Of a stretch of DNA of 64,000 nucleotides, positions 28,886 through 37,073 are shown one piece after another. Under the pieces are notes generated by a model. That model was given only the letters and a program-made list of their open reading frames with translations, was not told where the DNA came from and ran no database searches. The position numbers and the translations under genes are program-made. Numbering within the stretch: position 1 is the first letter of the stretch; every line of letters starts with the position of its first letter. Source of the stretch: DP-19 sp036496285 (GTDB taxonomy: Bacteria > Desulfobacterota > Binatia > UTPRO1); contig DASXLI010000030.1 in the NCBI GenBank assembly GCA_036496285.1, forward strand, positions 77,546 to 141,545. Reading direction: 5' to 3'.

Positions 28886-30814
28886 TCAGGCCCGCCCCGG
28901 CTCCGCGGTTCCCATGTCGGTGGCCATTCCGAGAATGCCGAGCAGCTCGCCGATGGGCGAGAGGATCGCGGCCATCTCGAGGGCGGCGCGCCGCTGCTCA
29001 CCTCCGGGCAAGGCGTACGTGAAGGCGGGGAGCCGCTCGGAATTGCGCGTCTCCTTCACCCGATGCAGGGGGTCGCGGGCGAGGCGGGCGACCTCACCGA
29101 TCGGCAGCGAGAAGAACTCCCGTCCGACCGCCGCTTCCGTTCGCAACCCCCAGATCCTGGCCGCGGCGTTGTTCCAATGCGTGACGTTGAAGTCGGGGTC
29201 GAGCACGAAGAGCCCCGGATGCAAGCCGTCGAGCACGCCCCGTTGAAACGCGTCCGCGCGATTCAGCTCGGCCGTGCGGCGCTCGAGCTCGCCGTTCAGG
29301 GCCCCGAGCTCCGAGTTGGTGGACTGCAGCTCCTCGACCGTCGCCTCGAGCTCCTCGTTGGTGGATTGGAGCTCCTCATTGGTGGTCTCGAGCTCCTCGT
29401 TGGTGGATTGGAGCTCCTCGTTGGTGGTCTCGAGCTCTTCGTTCGTCGACTGGAGCTCCTCGTTGGCAGTGGCGGATTGCTCGGTCTGCCGATCCAGCTC
29501 GTCGCGCAGCCGCCCGTGTTCGCTGATGTCGTCGGCCATGACCAGCACGCCGCCGAAGTGCCCTTCCGCGTCGGAGAGCGCGAGGATGCCAAGGTTGACG
29601 TGCATCATGTCGCCGGAGCGGCGCGCGAACACGACGTCAGCCATCTCGCTGCGCGCGTGCGTGTTGCGCACCTCTTCGACGCGCGCGCGCAAGCCTTCGA
29701 TGCGGTAGCTGATGTCGAGGTCGCGGAACTTCTTGCCGAGCGCGCTGTCGGCGGGGATCTCGAACACGGTTTCGGCTGCCGCGTTCCAGGTGACGATCGT
29801 CTCGGAGGGATCGATGACGACGAGCGCGGCGCTCAGGGAGTCCAGGATCGCGGCGAAGACCGGCGGTTGCTCGGCGCGTGCCGCATCGCGTGGACGAAAG
29901 GCGTGCCCGTTGCGCTCCTCGCGCAGCAACGCCGGGACGCCGCCCTCGTCGCCGCTCGGCGTGATGCGCTGGAAGATGCGCCATTTGAAATCGACCGGCA
30001 CGACCCGGCGCGACCGTGACAGCAGCGACTCCGATCGTCCGAGGAAGAGGTAGCCGTCGTTGCGGGTTGCGTACTGGAATCGTGGCAGCAAGCGGGCTTG
30101 CAGGTCGCTGTCGAAGTAGATGAGCACGTTCCGGCAGATGAGCAGGTCGATGTGCGAGAGAGGGGCGTCCTGCGTGAGATCGTGGCGTCCGAAGATGCAC
30201 CACTTGCGGACGTCGCGCCGGATGCGGAACGCCTGGCCGTCGGGAAAGAAATAGCGGTCGGCGAGCTGGCGATCGACGTCTTTCAGCTGCTCGAGCCGGT
30301 ACAGGCCGGCGCGCGCGGTCGTGAGCGCGTCTTCGTCGATGTCGGTGGCATAGATCTTCACGTCGTAGCGGTCGCGCTCCTCGCCGAGCGCCTCGGCGAG
30401 GAGGATCGCCAGCGAGTAGGTCTCCTCGCCGGAGGAGCAGCCCGCGCTCCAGAAGCGCAGCATGCGGGTCCCGGCCGCCTCGCGGATGACGCTCGGCAGC
30501 ACGCGATCGCGCACGATTCCCCATGCTTCCGCGTCGCGGAAGAAGCGCGTGACGTTGATGAGGATGACGTCCAGGAGCGCCGCGTGCTCGCCAGCATGTT
30601 GGTCCAGGTATTTCGCGTACTCGTCGAACCGGCTGACGTGCACTTGCGACATGCGCCGCTTGATACGGCGCTGCAGCGACGCTTCTTTGTACTGGCGGAA
30701 ATCGAAATTGTGCTCGGTGTGGAGCTTCTCGAGCAGGAGGGTGAAGGTCGGGTCGGGCGGGAGCGCTTCGTCGGCGGCGACGTCCTCTGACTCGAGATCG
30801 TCGCCGTCGCTCAT
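28886..30814 (-). CDS. cheR: CheR methyltransferase fused to PAS-coiled coil-PAS
   Basis: 642 residues. CheR N-domain (~25-80; FDFRQYKEASLQRRIKRRM), then the CheR SAM-binding domain (~85-285; RFWSAGCSSGEETYSLAILL, YATDIDEDALTTAR, DLLICRNVLIYFD). Two PAS domains follow (~305-430 and ~525-640) joined by a strongly periodic coiled coil of TNEELQS/TNEELET heptads (~445-510). CheR adds methyl groups to chemoreceptor glutamates; the PAS modules suggest methylation is gated by a ligand. No chemoreceptor is visible here. It is the first gene of the CheR-PAS, kinase, CheB unit. Confidence 0.93.
   Translation of the reverse strand: MSDGDDLESEDVAADEALPPDPTFTLLLEKLHTEHNFDFRQYKEASLQRRIKRRMSQVHVSRFDEYAKYLDQHAGEHAALLDVILINVTRFFRDAEAWGIVRDRVLPSVIREAAGTRMLRFWSAGCSSGEETYSLAILLAEALGEERDRYDVKIYATDIDEDALTTARAGLYRLEQLKDVDRQLADRYFFPDGQAFRIRRDVRKWCIFGRHDLTQDAPLSHIDLLICRNVLIYFDSDLQARLLPRFQYATRNDGYLFLGRSESLLSRSRRVVPVDFKWRIFQRITPSGDEGGVPALLREERNGHAFRPRDAARAEQPPVFAAILDSLSAALVVIDPSETIVTWNAAAETVFEIPADSALGKKFRDLDISYRIEGLRARVEEVRNTHARSEMADVVFARRSGDMMHVNLGILALSDAEGHFGGVLVMADDISEHGRLRDELDRQTEQSATANEELQSTNEELETTNEELQSTNEELETTNEELQSTNEELEATVEELQSTNSELGALNGELERRTAELNRADAFQRGVLDGLHPGLFVLDPDFNVTHWNNAAARIWGLRTEAAVGREFFSLPIGEVARLARDPLHRVKETRNSERLPAFTYALPGGEQRRAALEMAAILSPIGELLGILGMATDMGTAEPGRA
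29306..29473 (-). repeat. Eight 21-bp units encoding TNEELQ(S/T) heptads
   Basis: GAGCTC (once CAGCTC) recurs every 21 bases from 29306 to 29453, each followed by variants of CTCGTTGGTGGATTG. Every unit encodes one seven-residue turn of the coiled coil in the CheR-PAS protein. The alternating seventh residue pair (QS/ET) makes a 42-bp higher-order unit. Length may vary between strains by slippage. Confidence 0.85.
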
Positions 30815-30926
30815 GGGATGTGCCTCACGCGTCTCAGCCAGACCGCAAGATCGTTGTGCGCAGGTCGGTCGCGCAAAGTCAACGCGATTCCCGCCCGCGG
30901 GCTACGCTAACACTCCGATTCTCCAA

Positions 30927-31769
30927 TCACTTTGACCGCGAGCCGGTCCGTTTCCCGAGATCGTCCACCTCGAAGGCCTGGGTCCACTGGGCCAGCTCGT
31001 CGGGCGTCATGCCGCCACCCTCGAGACGCGCATCGCGGTAGCCGTGACGTCGCACGTCGTGCAGGTATTGTCGGGAGAGCAGCGTCCCGCGGCAGACCCC
31101 CGCGGGGGCGACGGCATTCTCGGCAATGGCCGCGCGCAGCAGATCCGCCAGCACCCATGCCGGCACCCGATCGCGCGCATTCGGGTAGGCGAACGCGAAG
31201 AGCACGAGATGGCTCAGCAGCACGGGCCAGTGCGTATCGAAGCGCGCGAGGAGCCTCTTCCAATCGAGCCCGGCGCCGCAGGCGTGCAGCAGGTGATTGA
31301 TGTCGGCGCCGTCGTAGCGCTCCCGCTCCATGATGAACGCCTTCGACCAGATCATCTCCTCGGGCGGGCTCAGGAGGACCGGCACGCCGAGCAGCTCGGC
31401 GCGGCGCGCGTGGCGGAACCACTCGTCGTCGACGACGCACAGGCCGTTGCCGGAGCTGAAGATCACGTCGATCAGGACGTCGCCTGCGAACGCCTTGCCG
31501 AGCCAATGCGTGAACGTCACCTCGGTGCGATAGCCGGCATCGGCCAGCACGGAGAGGATCACGTCGCGCTCGGTCGGCCGGACGAAGATGTCGAAGTCCT
31601 TCGTGTGGCGGTGCACGCCGGTGTAGTGGGCGAAGGCGTAGGCGCCGCCGACGAGGTACGGTGCGCCGGCGGCATTGAGCGTCCGGAGCGCGTGCCGGTA
31701 GACCACGAGCTCGGAGGGCTCGGACAGGGCGGCCGACGCCGACGAGCTCGCCGTGCTCGTCGTGCTCAT
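30927..31769 (-). CDS. Nucleotidyltransferase-fold family protein
   Basis: 280 residues. The Pol-beta-type nucleotidyltransferase signature is present: Gly41-Gly42 (YLVGGAYAFAHYTG), with Asp58 and Asp60 in HTKDFDIFVRP and a possible third carboxylate in AGDVLIDVIFSS. Later conserved segments are VPVLLSPPEEMIWSKAFIME and DGADINHLLHACG. The family transfers nucleotides to small molecules or proteins; the substrate is not evident. The first ~20 residues are Ser/Thr/Ala-rich and may not be translated. ATG 31769 overlaps the stop of the metallophosphoesterase gene (ATGA), so the pair is coupled. Confidence 0.78.
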   Translation of the reverse strand: MSTTSTASSSASAALSEPSELVVYRHALRTLNAAGAPYLVGGAYAFAHYTGVHRHTKDFDIFVRPTERDVILSVLADAGYRTEVTFTHWLGKAFAGDVLIDVIFSSGNGLCVVDDEWFRHARRAELLGVPVLLSPPEEMIWSKAFIMERERYDGADINHLLHACGAGLDWKRLLARFDTHWPVLLSHLVLFAFAYPNARDRVPAWVLADLLRAAIAENAVAPAGVCRGTLLSRQYLHDVRRHGYRDARLEGGGMTPDELAQWTQAFEVDDLGKRTGSRSK

Positions 31770-32512
31770 CGTGGATCCCGTGGGCGCGGGACGTCGAAGA
31801 GCCGGACCGGCGGGCGATCGGGCGCGGTCGCGCGCAAGACCGGCAGCGCGACGTTGTAGACCGGAATGCCGCTCGCCGTCCGCCCCTCGGCCTGTCCCTT
31901 GTGCGCGTGCCCGTGGAAGACGGCCGTCACCGGGTGCGGGTTGAGCGCGGTTTCGAGACGGCTCGATCCGAGGAACGGGAAGATCTCCGGCGGCTCGCCC
32001 TCCACCGTCGCCCGGATCGGCGCATAGTGCATGAGCACGATGCGCTCATCCGTCTTGAGCCGGGTGAGCGCCGCCTCGAGCTTCACCGCCTCCTCGACGC
32101 CGGCGTGGACGAAGTGCTTGATGGGCTCCTCGCCCCACGATTGCAGCGCCCACTCGCCGAAGCCGCCGGCGAAGCCCTTCACGCCGGCGAAGCCGATGCC
32201 GGCCACCTCGCACGACTCGCCGTCGAGCACGATGAGGCCACCATCCACGAGCACGTGGGTGAGCTCCTCGTGCTTGGCGCACTCGAAGTCGTGGTTGCCG
32301 AGGACGGCGAGCTTCGGCATGTCGCCGATCACTGCCAGCTCCTCGACCAGGATCTTTCCTTCCTCGGGTAGCCCGTAGTCGGTCAGGTCGCCGCATAGCA
32401 GGAGGACGTCGGCCTGCGTCGCCGTCCACTCGAACAGCTCGTGCAGGCTTCCCTGTGACGTTCGGCTGCAATGGAGATCGCCGACCGCCGCGATGCGTAT
32501 GACGTCCCGCAT
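31766..32512 (-). CDS. Calcineurin-like metallophosphoesterase
   Basis: 248 residues with the full dimetal motif set: Asp12-x-His14 (AAVGDLHC), LLLCGDLTDYG, VLGNHDFE, LMHYAPI and VFHGHAHKG. No signal peptide, so cytoplasmic. The family hydrolyses phosphodiesters or phosphomonoesters. The gene is coupled by ATGA to a nucleotidyltransferase; one enzyme might add and the other remove a nucleotide, but no target is visible. The closest look-alikes are small single-domain phosphoesterases such as the YfcE/ICC types. Confidence 0.88.
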   Translation of the reverse strand: MRDVIRIAAVGDLHCSRTSQGSLHELFEWTATQADVLLLCGDLTDYGLPEEGKILVEELAVIGDMPKLAVLGNHDFECAKHEELTHVLVDGGLIVLDGESCEVAGIGFAGVKGFAGGFGEWALQSWGEEPIKHFVHAGVEEAVKLEAALTRLKTDERIVLMHYAPIRATVEGEPPEIFPFLGSSRLETALNPHPVTAVFHGHAHKGQAEGRTASGIPVYNVALPVLRATAPDRPPVRLFDVPRPRDPR

Positions 32513-32697
32513 GCCCGCGGGGGTCGCAAGGAGTGTGCCGCAACGCTCGCCTGCGTGAGGACTCGGAAAAGGGGCGGCGCAGAGCAGATTCGCGGCGGGA
32601 AGGGGGTCGGTGAAGGTAAGACCTACACGACGCGGCCGCCGCGCTCACGCCGGGCCTCTCGGTCGCTCGCGACGCGCGGCGGCGGCGCCGATGCGCG

Positions 32698-32862
32698 CTA
32701 TTCCTCGTCCTCCTCCATTTCCTGCTCGTCGTCCTCGGACTCGTCCTCCTCGTCGAGGCTCGACTCCTCCTCGTCCCGTGACTTCTTCGCCGGAGCCTGC
32801 TTGGGAGCCGATTTCGTACGGGTGGATTGCGTCTCGCTCTTCCGTTGAGCCTGGTTCTTCAT
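32698..32862 (-). CDS. Small bipolar protein with basic head and acidic tail
   Basis: 54 residues. A perfect AAGGAGG five bases before ATG 32862 makes this a convincing short gene. Residues 1-32 are polar and Lys/Arg/Gln-rich (MKNQAQRKSETQSTRTKSAP); residues 33-54 are almost only Glu and Asp (DEEESSLDEEDESEDDEQEM). No fold is expected. Such charge-segregated peptides can act as chaperone-like or DNA-mimic factors, but nothing here proves a role. The 185 bp between it and the metallophosphoesterase, and the 297 bp on its other side (32863-33159), show no other gene I can support. Confidence 0.65.
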   Translation of the reverse strand: MKNQAQRKSETQSTRTKSAPKQAPAKKSRDEEESSLDEEDESEDDEQEMEEDEE

Positions 32863-33159
32863 GACATCCTCCTTCGTGTGTCCCCGGTGCGTCCGCCGAG
32901 GCGCGGAGCTGACGCCGATCCCCGAAGCGAAGGGCGTGCCGCGTCGGCGCCGCCGACCGGCGATCATCAGATGCTGGTTCCATCTCGCGGCGAGCACTGC
33001 CGCACGCGCGCCTTCTTGCGTCCCGAGGGCGCTTTCTTACGCGCCGTTGTAGGAAGTTCTGCCGCGCGCGATGCGGTGATCTTCGCACGGGTCGAATCCG
33101 CCATCGGCCGGACGTGGCACGGAACGTGCGACGGCGACGCCTGCGAAGGAGGAAACGCG

Positions 33160-33618
33160 ATGTCCCACATCGACACTTCGATCGAGGTCGACGTTCCGGT
33201 CCGGACCGCCTACAACCAGTGGACCCAGTTCGAGCAGTTTCCGCAATTCCTGGACGGGGTGCGCGAGGTACGGCAGCTCGATGACCGGCGCCTCGAATGG
33301 CGTGCCGAGATCGGCGGCAAGGAGGTGGTCTGGCGTGCCGAGATCACCGAGCAGATCCCCGACGCCCGCATCGCCTGGCACAGCACGTCGGGTGCCCACA
33401 ACGCCGGCGTCGTCACCTTCCACTACCTGGAGCCGTCGAAGTGCCGCGTCATGCTGCAGATGGCCTACGATCCCGAGGGCGTTGTCGAGAACGTCGGCGA
33501 CGCGCTCGGCGCGGCGAAGCTGCGCATCAAGGGTGACCTCGAGCGCTTCAAGCAATTCGTCGAGGCGCAGGGGCACGAGAGCGGCGCGTGGCGCGGCGAA
33601 GTCCGGCACTCCGAGTAG
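33160..33618 (+). CDS. SRPBCC (polyketide cyclase/dehydrase-like) family protein
   Basis: 152 residues; AAGGAGG upstream of ATG 33160 fixes the start. The START/Bet v1-like fold is indicated by the opening MSHIDTSIEVDVPVRTAYNQ, then WTQFEQFPQFLDGVREVRQL, IPDARIAWHSTSGAHNAGVV and a C-terminal helix with DLERFKQFVEAQG. This subgroup (COG5637-like) binds hydrophobic ligands in a deep pocket; many members lie next to stress or membrane genes, and function is unknown. No signal peptide. Confidence 0.88.
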   Translation: MSHIDTSIEVDVPVRTAYNQWTQFEQFPQFLDGVREVRQLDDRRLEWRAEIGGKEVVWRAEITEQIPDARIAWHSTSGAHNAGVVTFHYLEPSKCRVMLQMAYDPEGVVENVGDALGAAKLRIKGDLERFKQFVEAQGHESGAWRGEVRHSE

Positions 33619-33642
33619 GCAGCGGCTTCCGCTTCGCCGGGT

Positions 33643-33663
33643 GCTGCCGCCCACCGCGGCAGC
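33643..33663. terminator. GC-rich hairpin between convergent SRPBCC and DUF748 genes
   Basis: GCTGCCGC (33643-33650), loop CCACC, GCGGCAGC (33656-33663): a perfect 8-bp stem with a 5-nt loop in the 47-bp gap between two converging genes. It could stop transcription from both sides. There is no T-run, so the call rests on position and symmetry. Confidence 0.5.
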
Positions 33664-33665
33664 CC

Positions 33666-35246
33666 TCAGCCGGCGCTCTGCTCGAGCCCGGGAAGGATGG
33701 CCTTGAAGAAGGCGTTCTGCACGAGCCGGGTCAAGATCTGCCACGTGCTCGTGTTGGGGCTCTCGATCGGCCCCTTGACCGACGCCTTCGTCGCGACGTC
33801 CTCGGTCTTCGGGTTCTCCAGCAGCTTCGCGATCCCGCCGACCACGCCCTGGTAGATCTGGTTCAGGACGGGCTTGTCGCGGTCCTGCTGCGGGTCGTAC
33901 ACCTTCACGTCGCGGAAGAGCGGCTTCACGTACCCGTCGACCTGGTTGTTGCGGACGGCCAGCTCCGAGTAGAAGGCGAACTCGCCGCTCGTCACGTCGA
34001 CGTTCGCTTTCGCCCGTAGGAGATCGTTCATCGACGTGAGCGCGGTGTCGTCGATCTTCACGGTCAGGTCGAAGTTCGGGCTCTTCGTCTCCGGGTGGAA
34101 GGCCGCGTGCAGGGTGCTCGGGCCGGTGCCCATGAAGTTGCCCTTGATGTCGACGGTGCCGGCGCCCTCCTTCTGCTGATTGCTGAAATCCTTGACGGTC
34201 AGATCGACGTCGGTGAGGAAGACGCGGTAGGGCGGGTCGCCGGTCTTGTCGATCATGCCGACGGTGCTCTTCGTCATGTGGACGTGCTGGGCGCGCAGCT
34301 GCACCTCGGGGTCGTTGCTCACCTGCTTGGCGGCCTCGATCGTCTGCTGGCGCATGCGCTCGGACTCGGCGGCGTTGGCGTTGGTGGAGACATAGTCGGC
34401 GTCGGCGCCGTCGACGGTCACCTCCGCGAGATCGACCCGGCGGATCTTCGGGGCGTACTCCAGGCTGCCGCGTGCCGTGAAGGTTCCCTTGCGGATCGTC
34501 GCGTAGTCCTTCAGGACGCCGGTCAGATAGGCGAGCGGCAGCTTCGCGAGCGAGACATCGGTCTGCAGGCCGGCGTAGGGCTCGGCGAGGAAGTCGGCGT
34601 GGCCGTCGACGTGCAGCGTGCCCTTGTCGAACACGACGGCATCGACCGTCAGCTCCGACGGATACTTGCGGTCGGGTGAGCGGATGTTGCGGATGTTGGT
34701 CGCCTCGATGTTCACCCGGGTCATGTGGAGCGGCTTGAACTCGCCGCCCGGCGTGTAGGTCATGTCGCCGTCGATCACGCGGATCTCGTTGATCTTGAGC
34801 GGGTAGATCTGCTCGAAGGCGCGCTGCCAGCTACGGCCGCGCTCCGCCGCGGGCGTCGGGTTGTCCACCTCGCGCTCGCCCTGCTGCGGGTCGAAGTGCA
34901 GGGTGGGGTGCAGGATCTGGAAGTCGGCGACGAGCCGGCCGTGGAGGAGCGCGAGCCACTGCACGCTCGCGGTGAGCTTCGGCACCTCGCCGAGCGGCGG
35001 CTTCGGGTTCGACTCCTGCACGATCGTCCAGTCGACCAGCTGGATGGCGCCGTTCCAGGGATGGAAGCGGACCTTGGCGATGTGGACCTTGTACCCCTTG
35101 AGGCTCGCGTTCATGCCGCCCTCGATGCGCCGGCGGAGCGGCTCGTCGAGGAAGAACGACGCGATTGCGACCACGAAGAGCGCGATCGCGACGCCGAGCA
35201 CCACACGCACCCAGCGGCGCTCCGGCCAATGCAGGCCCACGGCCAT
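33666..35246 (-). CDS. DUF748/AsmA-like envelope protein
   Basis: 526 residues with one N-terminal membrane anchor (~14-33, VVLGVAIALFVVAIASFFLD). The remainder is a periplasmic beta-rich domain of the DUF748/AsmA type: repeated short strands (KVHIAKVRFHPWNGAIQLVD, LRAQHVHMTKSTVGMIDKTG, FSNQQKEGAGTVDIKGNFMG). AsmA-like proteins are thought to form hydrophobic grooves that move or hold lipids between inner and outer membrane. Stand-alone members of ~500 residues are shorter than full DUF748 proteins (~1000). It is divergent from the GT-C-like membrane protein gene. Confidence 0.8.
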   Translation of the reverse strand: MAVGLHWPERRWVRVVLGVAIALFVVAIASFFLDEPLRRRIEGGMNASLKGYKVHIAKVRFHPWNGAIQLVDWTIVQESNPKPPLGEVPKLTASVQWLALLHGRLVADFQILHPTLHFDPQQGEREVDNPTPAAERGRSWQRAFEQIYPLKINEIRVIDGDMTYTPGGEFKPLHMTRVNIEATNIRNIRSPDRKYPSELTVDAVVFDKGTLHVDGHADFLAEPYAGLQTDVSLAKLPLAYLTGVLKDYATIRKGTFTARGSLEYAPKIRRVDLAEVTVDGADADYVSTNANAAESERMRQQTIEAAKQVSNDPEVQLRAQHVHMTKSTVGMIDKTGDPPYRVFLTDVDLTVKDFSNQQKEGAGTVDIKGNFMGTGPSTLHAAFHPETKSPNFDLTVKIDDTALTSMNDLLRAKANVDVTSGEFAFYSELAVRNNQVDGYVKPLFRDVKVYDPQQDRDKPVLNQIYQGVVGGIAKLLENPKTEDVATKASVKGPIESPNTSTWQILTRLVQNAFFKAILPGLEQSAG

Positions 35247-35368
35247 GAGGAAATTCCGCCAGAGTGGCCGTTGATGGGCAAATCCGGGCCGTGCGGGTTC
35301 ACGCGAACGGCCGGGAGCCGCTCCGGCTCTTGCCGTTCGCCGCGAGGCATGTCAGGTGGACGCCGAGG

Positions 35369-36628
35369 ATGGGTTGGCAACCGGGGGAGGGACGTCTCGA
35401 TCGGCGCGATCGCCGCGACGCGCTTCTGCTCTTCCTGCTCGCGCTCGTCGCGTATCGCATCGCCTGTCCGGGGCCGTCGGGATACGACCAGTACGCGCTG
35501 CTCGCGCGTGCGTTGATCCACGGCAGCCTCTCGCTGCCCGAGCGGCCGCCGGCGCTCGAGATGGCGGAGTGGCGGGGGCGCGCGTACTTCACCAATCCGC
35601 CGACGCCGGCCCTGCTGCTCACGCCGCTGGTATGGATCGCGGAACGCGAGCCGCTCCGCAGCTGGCTGCTCAAGTGGAACGGCGGTTTCGAGCTGCCGCT
35701 CGCCTGGATCCAGACCGGCCTGTCGCTCCTGCTCGGCGCGGCCAGCGTCGGCATCGCGCGCCTCGCGCTCGGCCGCATCCCGGTCTCGCGCCGCGCGGCC
35801 AACTGGGGCGCGATCCTCTTCGGCTTCGGCTCGATCCACTGGTACCACGCGACGATCGGCTCGGTCTGGTACATCGCCGAGATCGTCCACTGCTTCTTCA
35901 TGTGGCTCGTGGTGCTGGAGTGGCTCGGCAAGGCGCGCCCGGCGCTCCTCGGCCTTGCGTTGGCCGCGGCCTTCTGGTGCCGCATGGAGACGGTGGTTGC
36001 GGTGCCGTTCGTGCTGGTGGCGCGTTCCGACCGCTGGCTCGCGTGGCCGCCGGAGCGGCGGCTGCCGCGGCCGCGACTCGGCTGGCTCGCCGCGTTCGCG
36101 ACGCCGGTCGCGGGCGTGCTCGCGCTCAATGCTGGCTACAACTGGGTGCGCTTCGGCGTCTTCGGCAATCAGGCGTACGAGCTGCTGCTGAAGAACGCTG
36201 CCGGCTTCGGCAACAGCCTCTTCAACGTCCACAACTGGCCGGCGCACGTGTACATGCTCTTCCGCCAGCCCCCGGTCTACCAGCGGACCTATCCCTGGGT
36301 GATCCCGGCGATCTCCGGCCTCGCGATCGAGTATACGACGCCGGCCTTCATCTATGCCCTGCGCGCGCCGCTCGATCGGCTCACGGCGGCGTGCTGGGTC
36401 GGCATCCTGCTCTTCTGCGCGGTGCTGTTCCAGTTCGGCGGGACCGGCATGAGCCAGTTCGGATACCGCTTCGCGCTCGACTTCTATCCGCTGCTGACCG
36501 TGCTGACCGTGCGTGGGATGGACCGGCCGATCCGCTGGTGGCATGTGGTGCTCATCTTGATCGGGGTCGCGGCCAACGTGTGGGGCATCTGGGTGCTGAC
36601 GCATCTCGAGATCGCGAGGCTCTTCTGA
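35369..36628 (+). CDS. Polytopic membrane protein, probable GT-C-type glycosyltransferase
   Basis: 419 residues from ATG 35369, chosen because AGGTGG lies upstream and the upstream extension is not protein-like. About nine to ten hydrophobic helices are visible, starting LLLFLLALVAYRIACPGPSG. The first loop carries GYDQYALLARALIHGSLSLP, and later there is RMETVVAVPF. This is the layout of GT39/GT-C lipid-linked sugar transferases, though the usual Asp-Glu pair in loop 1 is not clear, so the enzyme class is tentative. Its stop shares a base with the next start (TGATG), coupling it to a cytochrome c gene. Confidence 0.7.
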   Translation: MGWQPGEGRLDRRDRRDALLLFLLALVAYRIACPGPSGYDQYALLARALIHGSLSLPERPPALEMAEWRGRAYFTNPPTPALLLTPLVWIAEREPLRSWLLKWNGGFELPLAWIQTGLSLLLGAASVGIARLALGRIPVSRRAANWGAILFGFGSIHWYHATIGSVWYIAEIVHCFFMWLVVLEWLGKARPALLGLALAAAFWCRMETVVAVPFVLVARSDRWLAWPPERRLPRPRLGWLAAFATPVAGVLALNAGYNWVRFGVFGNQAYELLLKNAAGFGNSLFNVHNWPAHVYMLFRQPPVYQRTYPWVIPAISGLAIEYTTPAFIYALRAPLDRLTAACWVGILLFCAVLFQFGGTGMSQFGYRFALDFYPLLTVLTVRGMDRPIRWWHVVLILIGVAANVWGIWVLTHLEIARLF

Positions 36629-37071
36629 TGCGCGGGAATCGTGTCATGCTCGCCGTCGCGGCGGCCGCCGTCTGGGGCTGCAGCATGACCGTGCAGCACG
36701 ACGTGCAGGAAGCCGCGATGCCGCCCACGAGCGCCGCGGTCGTCGCCGGGCGCGACGAGTTCGTGCACGCGTGCGCGCCCTGCCACGGCGTCGACGGCCG
36801 CGGCAATGGCCCGGTGGTGTCCGCGCTGCGCTCCCCGCCGCCCGACCTGACGACGCTTGCCCGGCGGGCGACGGGACGCTTCCCGCGCGAGCGCATCGTC
36901 GCCGTGCTGGCGGGCGACATGCCGGAGGCGGCGCACGGGACGAAGGAGCTACCGGTCTGGGGCGCGCGCTTCGCACCGCGCCCCGCCGGCAGCGAGGTCA
37001 CGGCGCCGACCGACGAGCGCATGGCGGCGATCGTCGACTATCTCGCGTCGATCCAGCGCACGGGAATGTAG
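36628..37071 (+). CDS. Cytochrome c, probable lipoprotein
   Basis: 147 residues. A short hydrophobic signal ends at Cys18 (VWGC), a possible lipidation site. The haem motif is Cys-Ala-Pro-Cys-His in HACAPCHGVDGRGNGPVV, and the domain ends with MAAIVDYLASIQ, a class I cytochrome c of the c6/cbb3-III style. Overlaps: its ATG shares bases with the preceding stop, and the L,D-transpeptidase gene starts 3 bp after it. A c-type cytochrome in a cell-wall gene unit is unusual; it may be a passenger or carry electrons in the periplasm. Confidence 0.87.
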   Translation: MRGNRVMLAVAAAAVWGCSMTVQHDVQEAAMPPTSAAVVAGRDEFVHACAPCHGVDGRGNGPVVSALRSPPPDLTTLARRATGRFPRERIVAVLAGDMPEAAHGTKELPVWGARFAPRPAGSEVTAPTDERMAAIVDYLASIQRTGM

Positions 37072-37073
37072 GC

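Noticed and set aside
32967..33104. 45-residue Lys/Arg-rich minus-strand ORF in the 297-bp gap before the SRPBCC gene
   Set aside because: No ribosome-binding site, no family resemblance, and it would occupy the region that must hold the divergent promoters.
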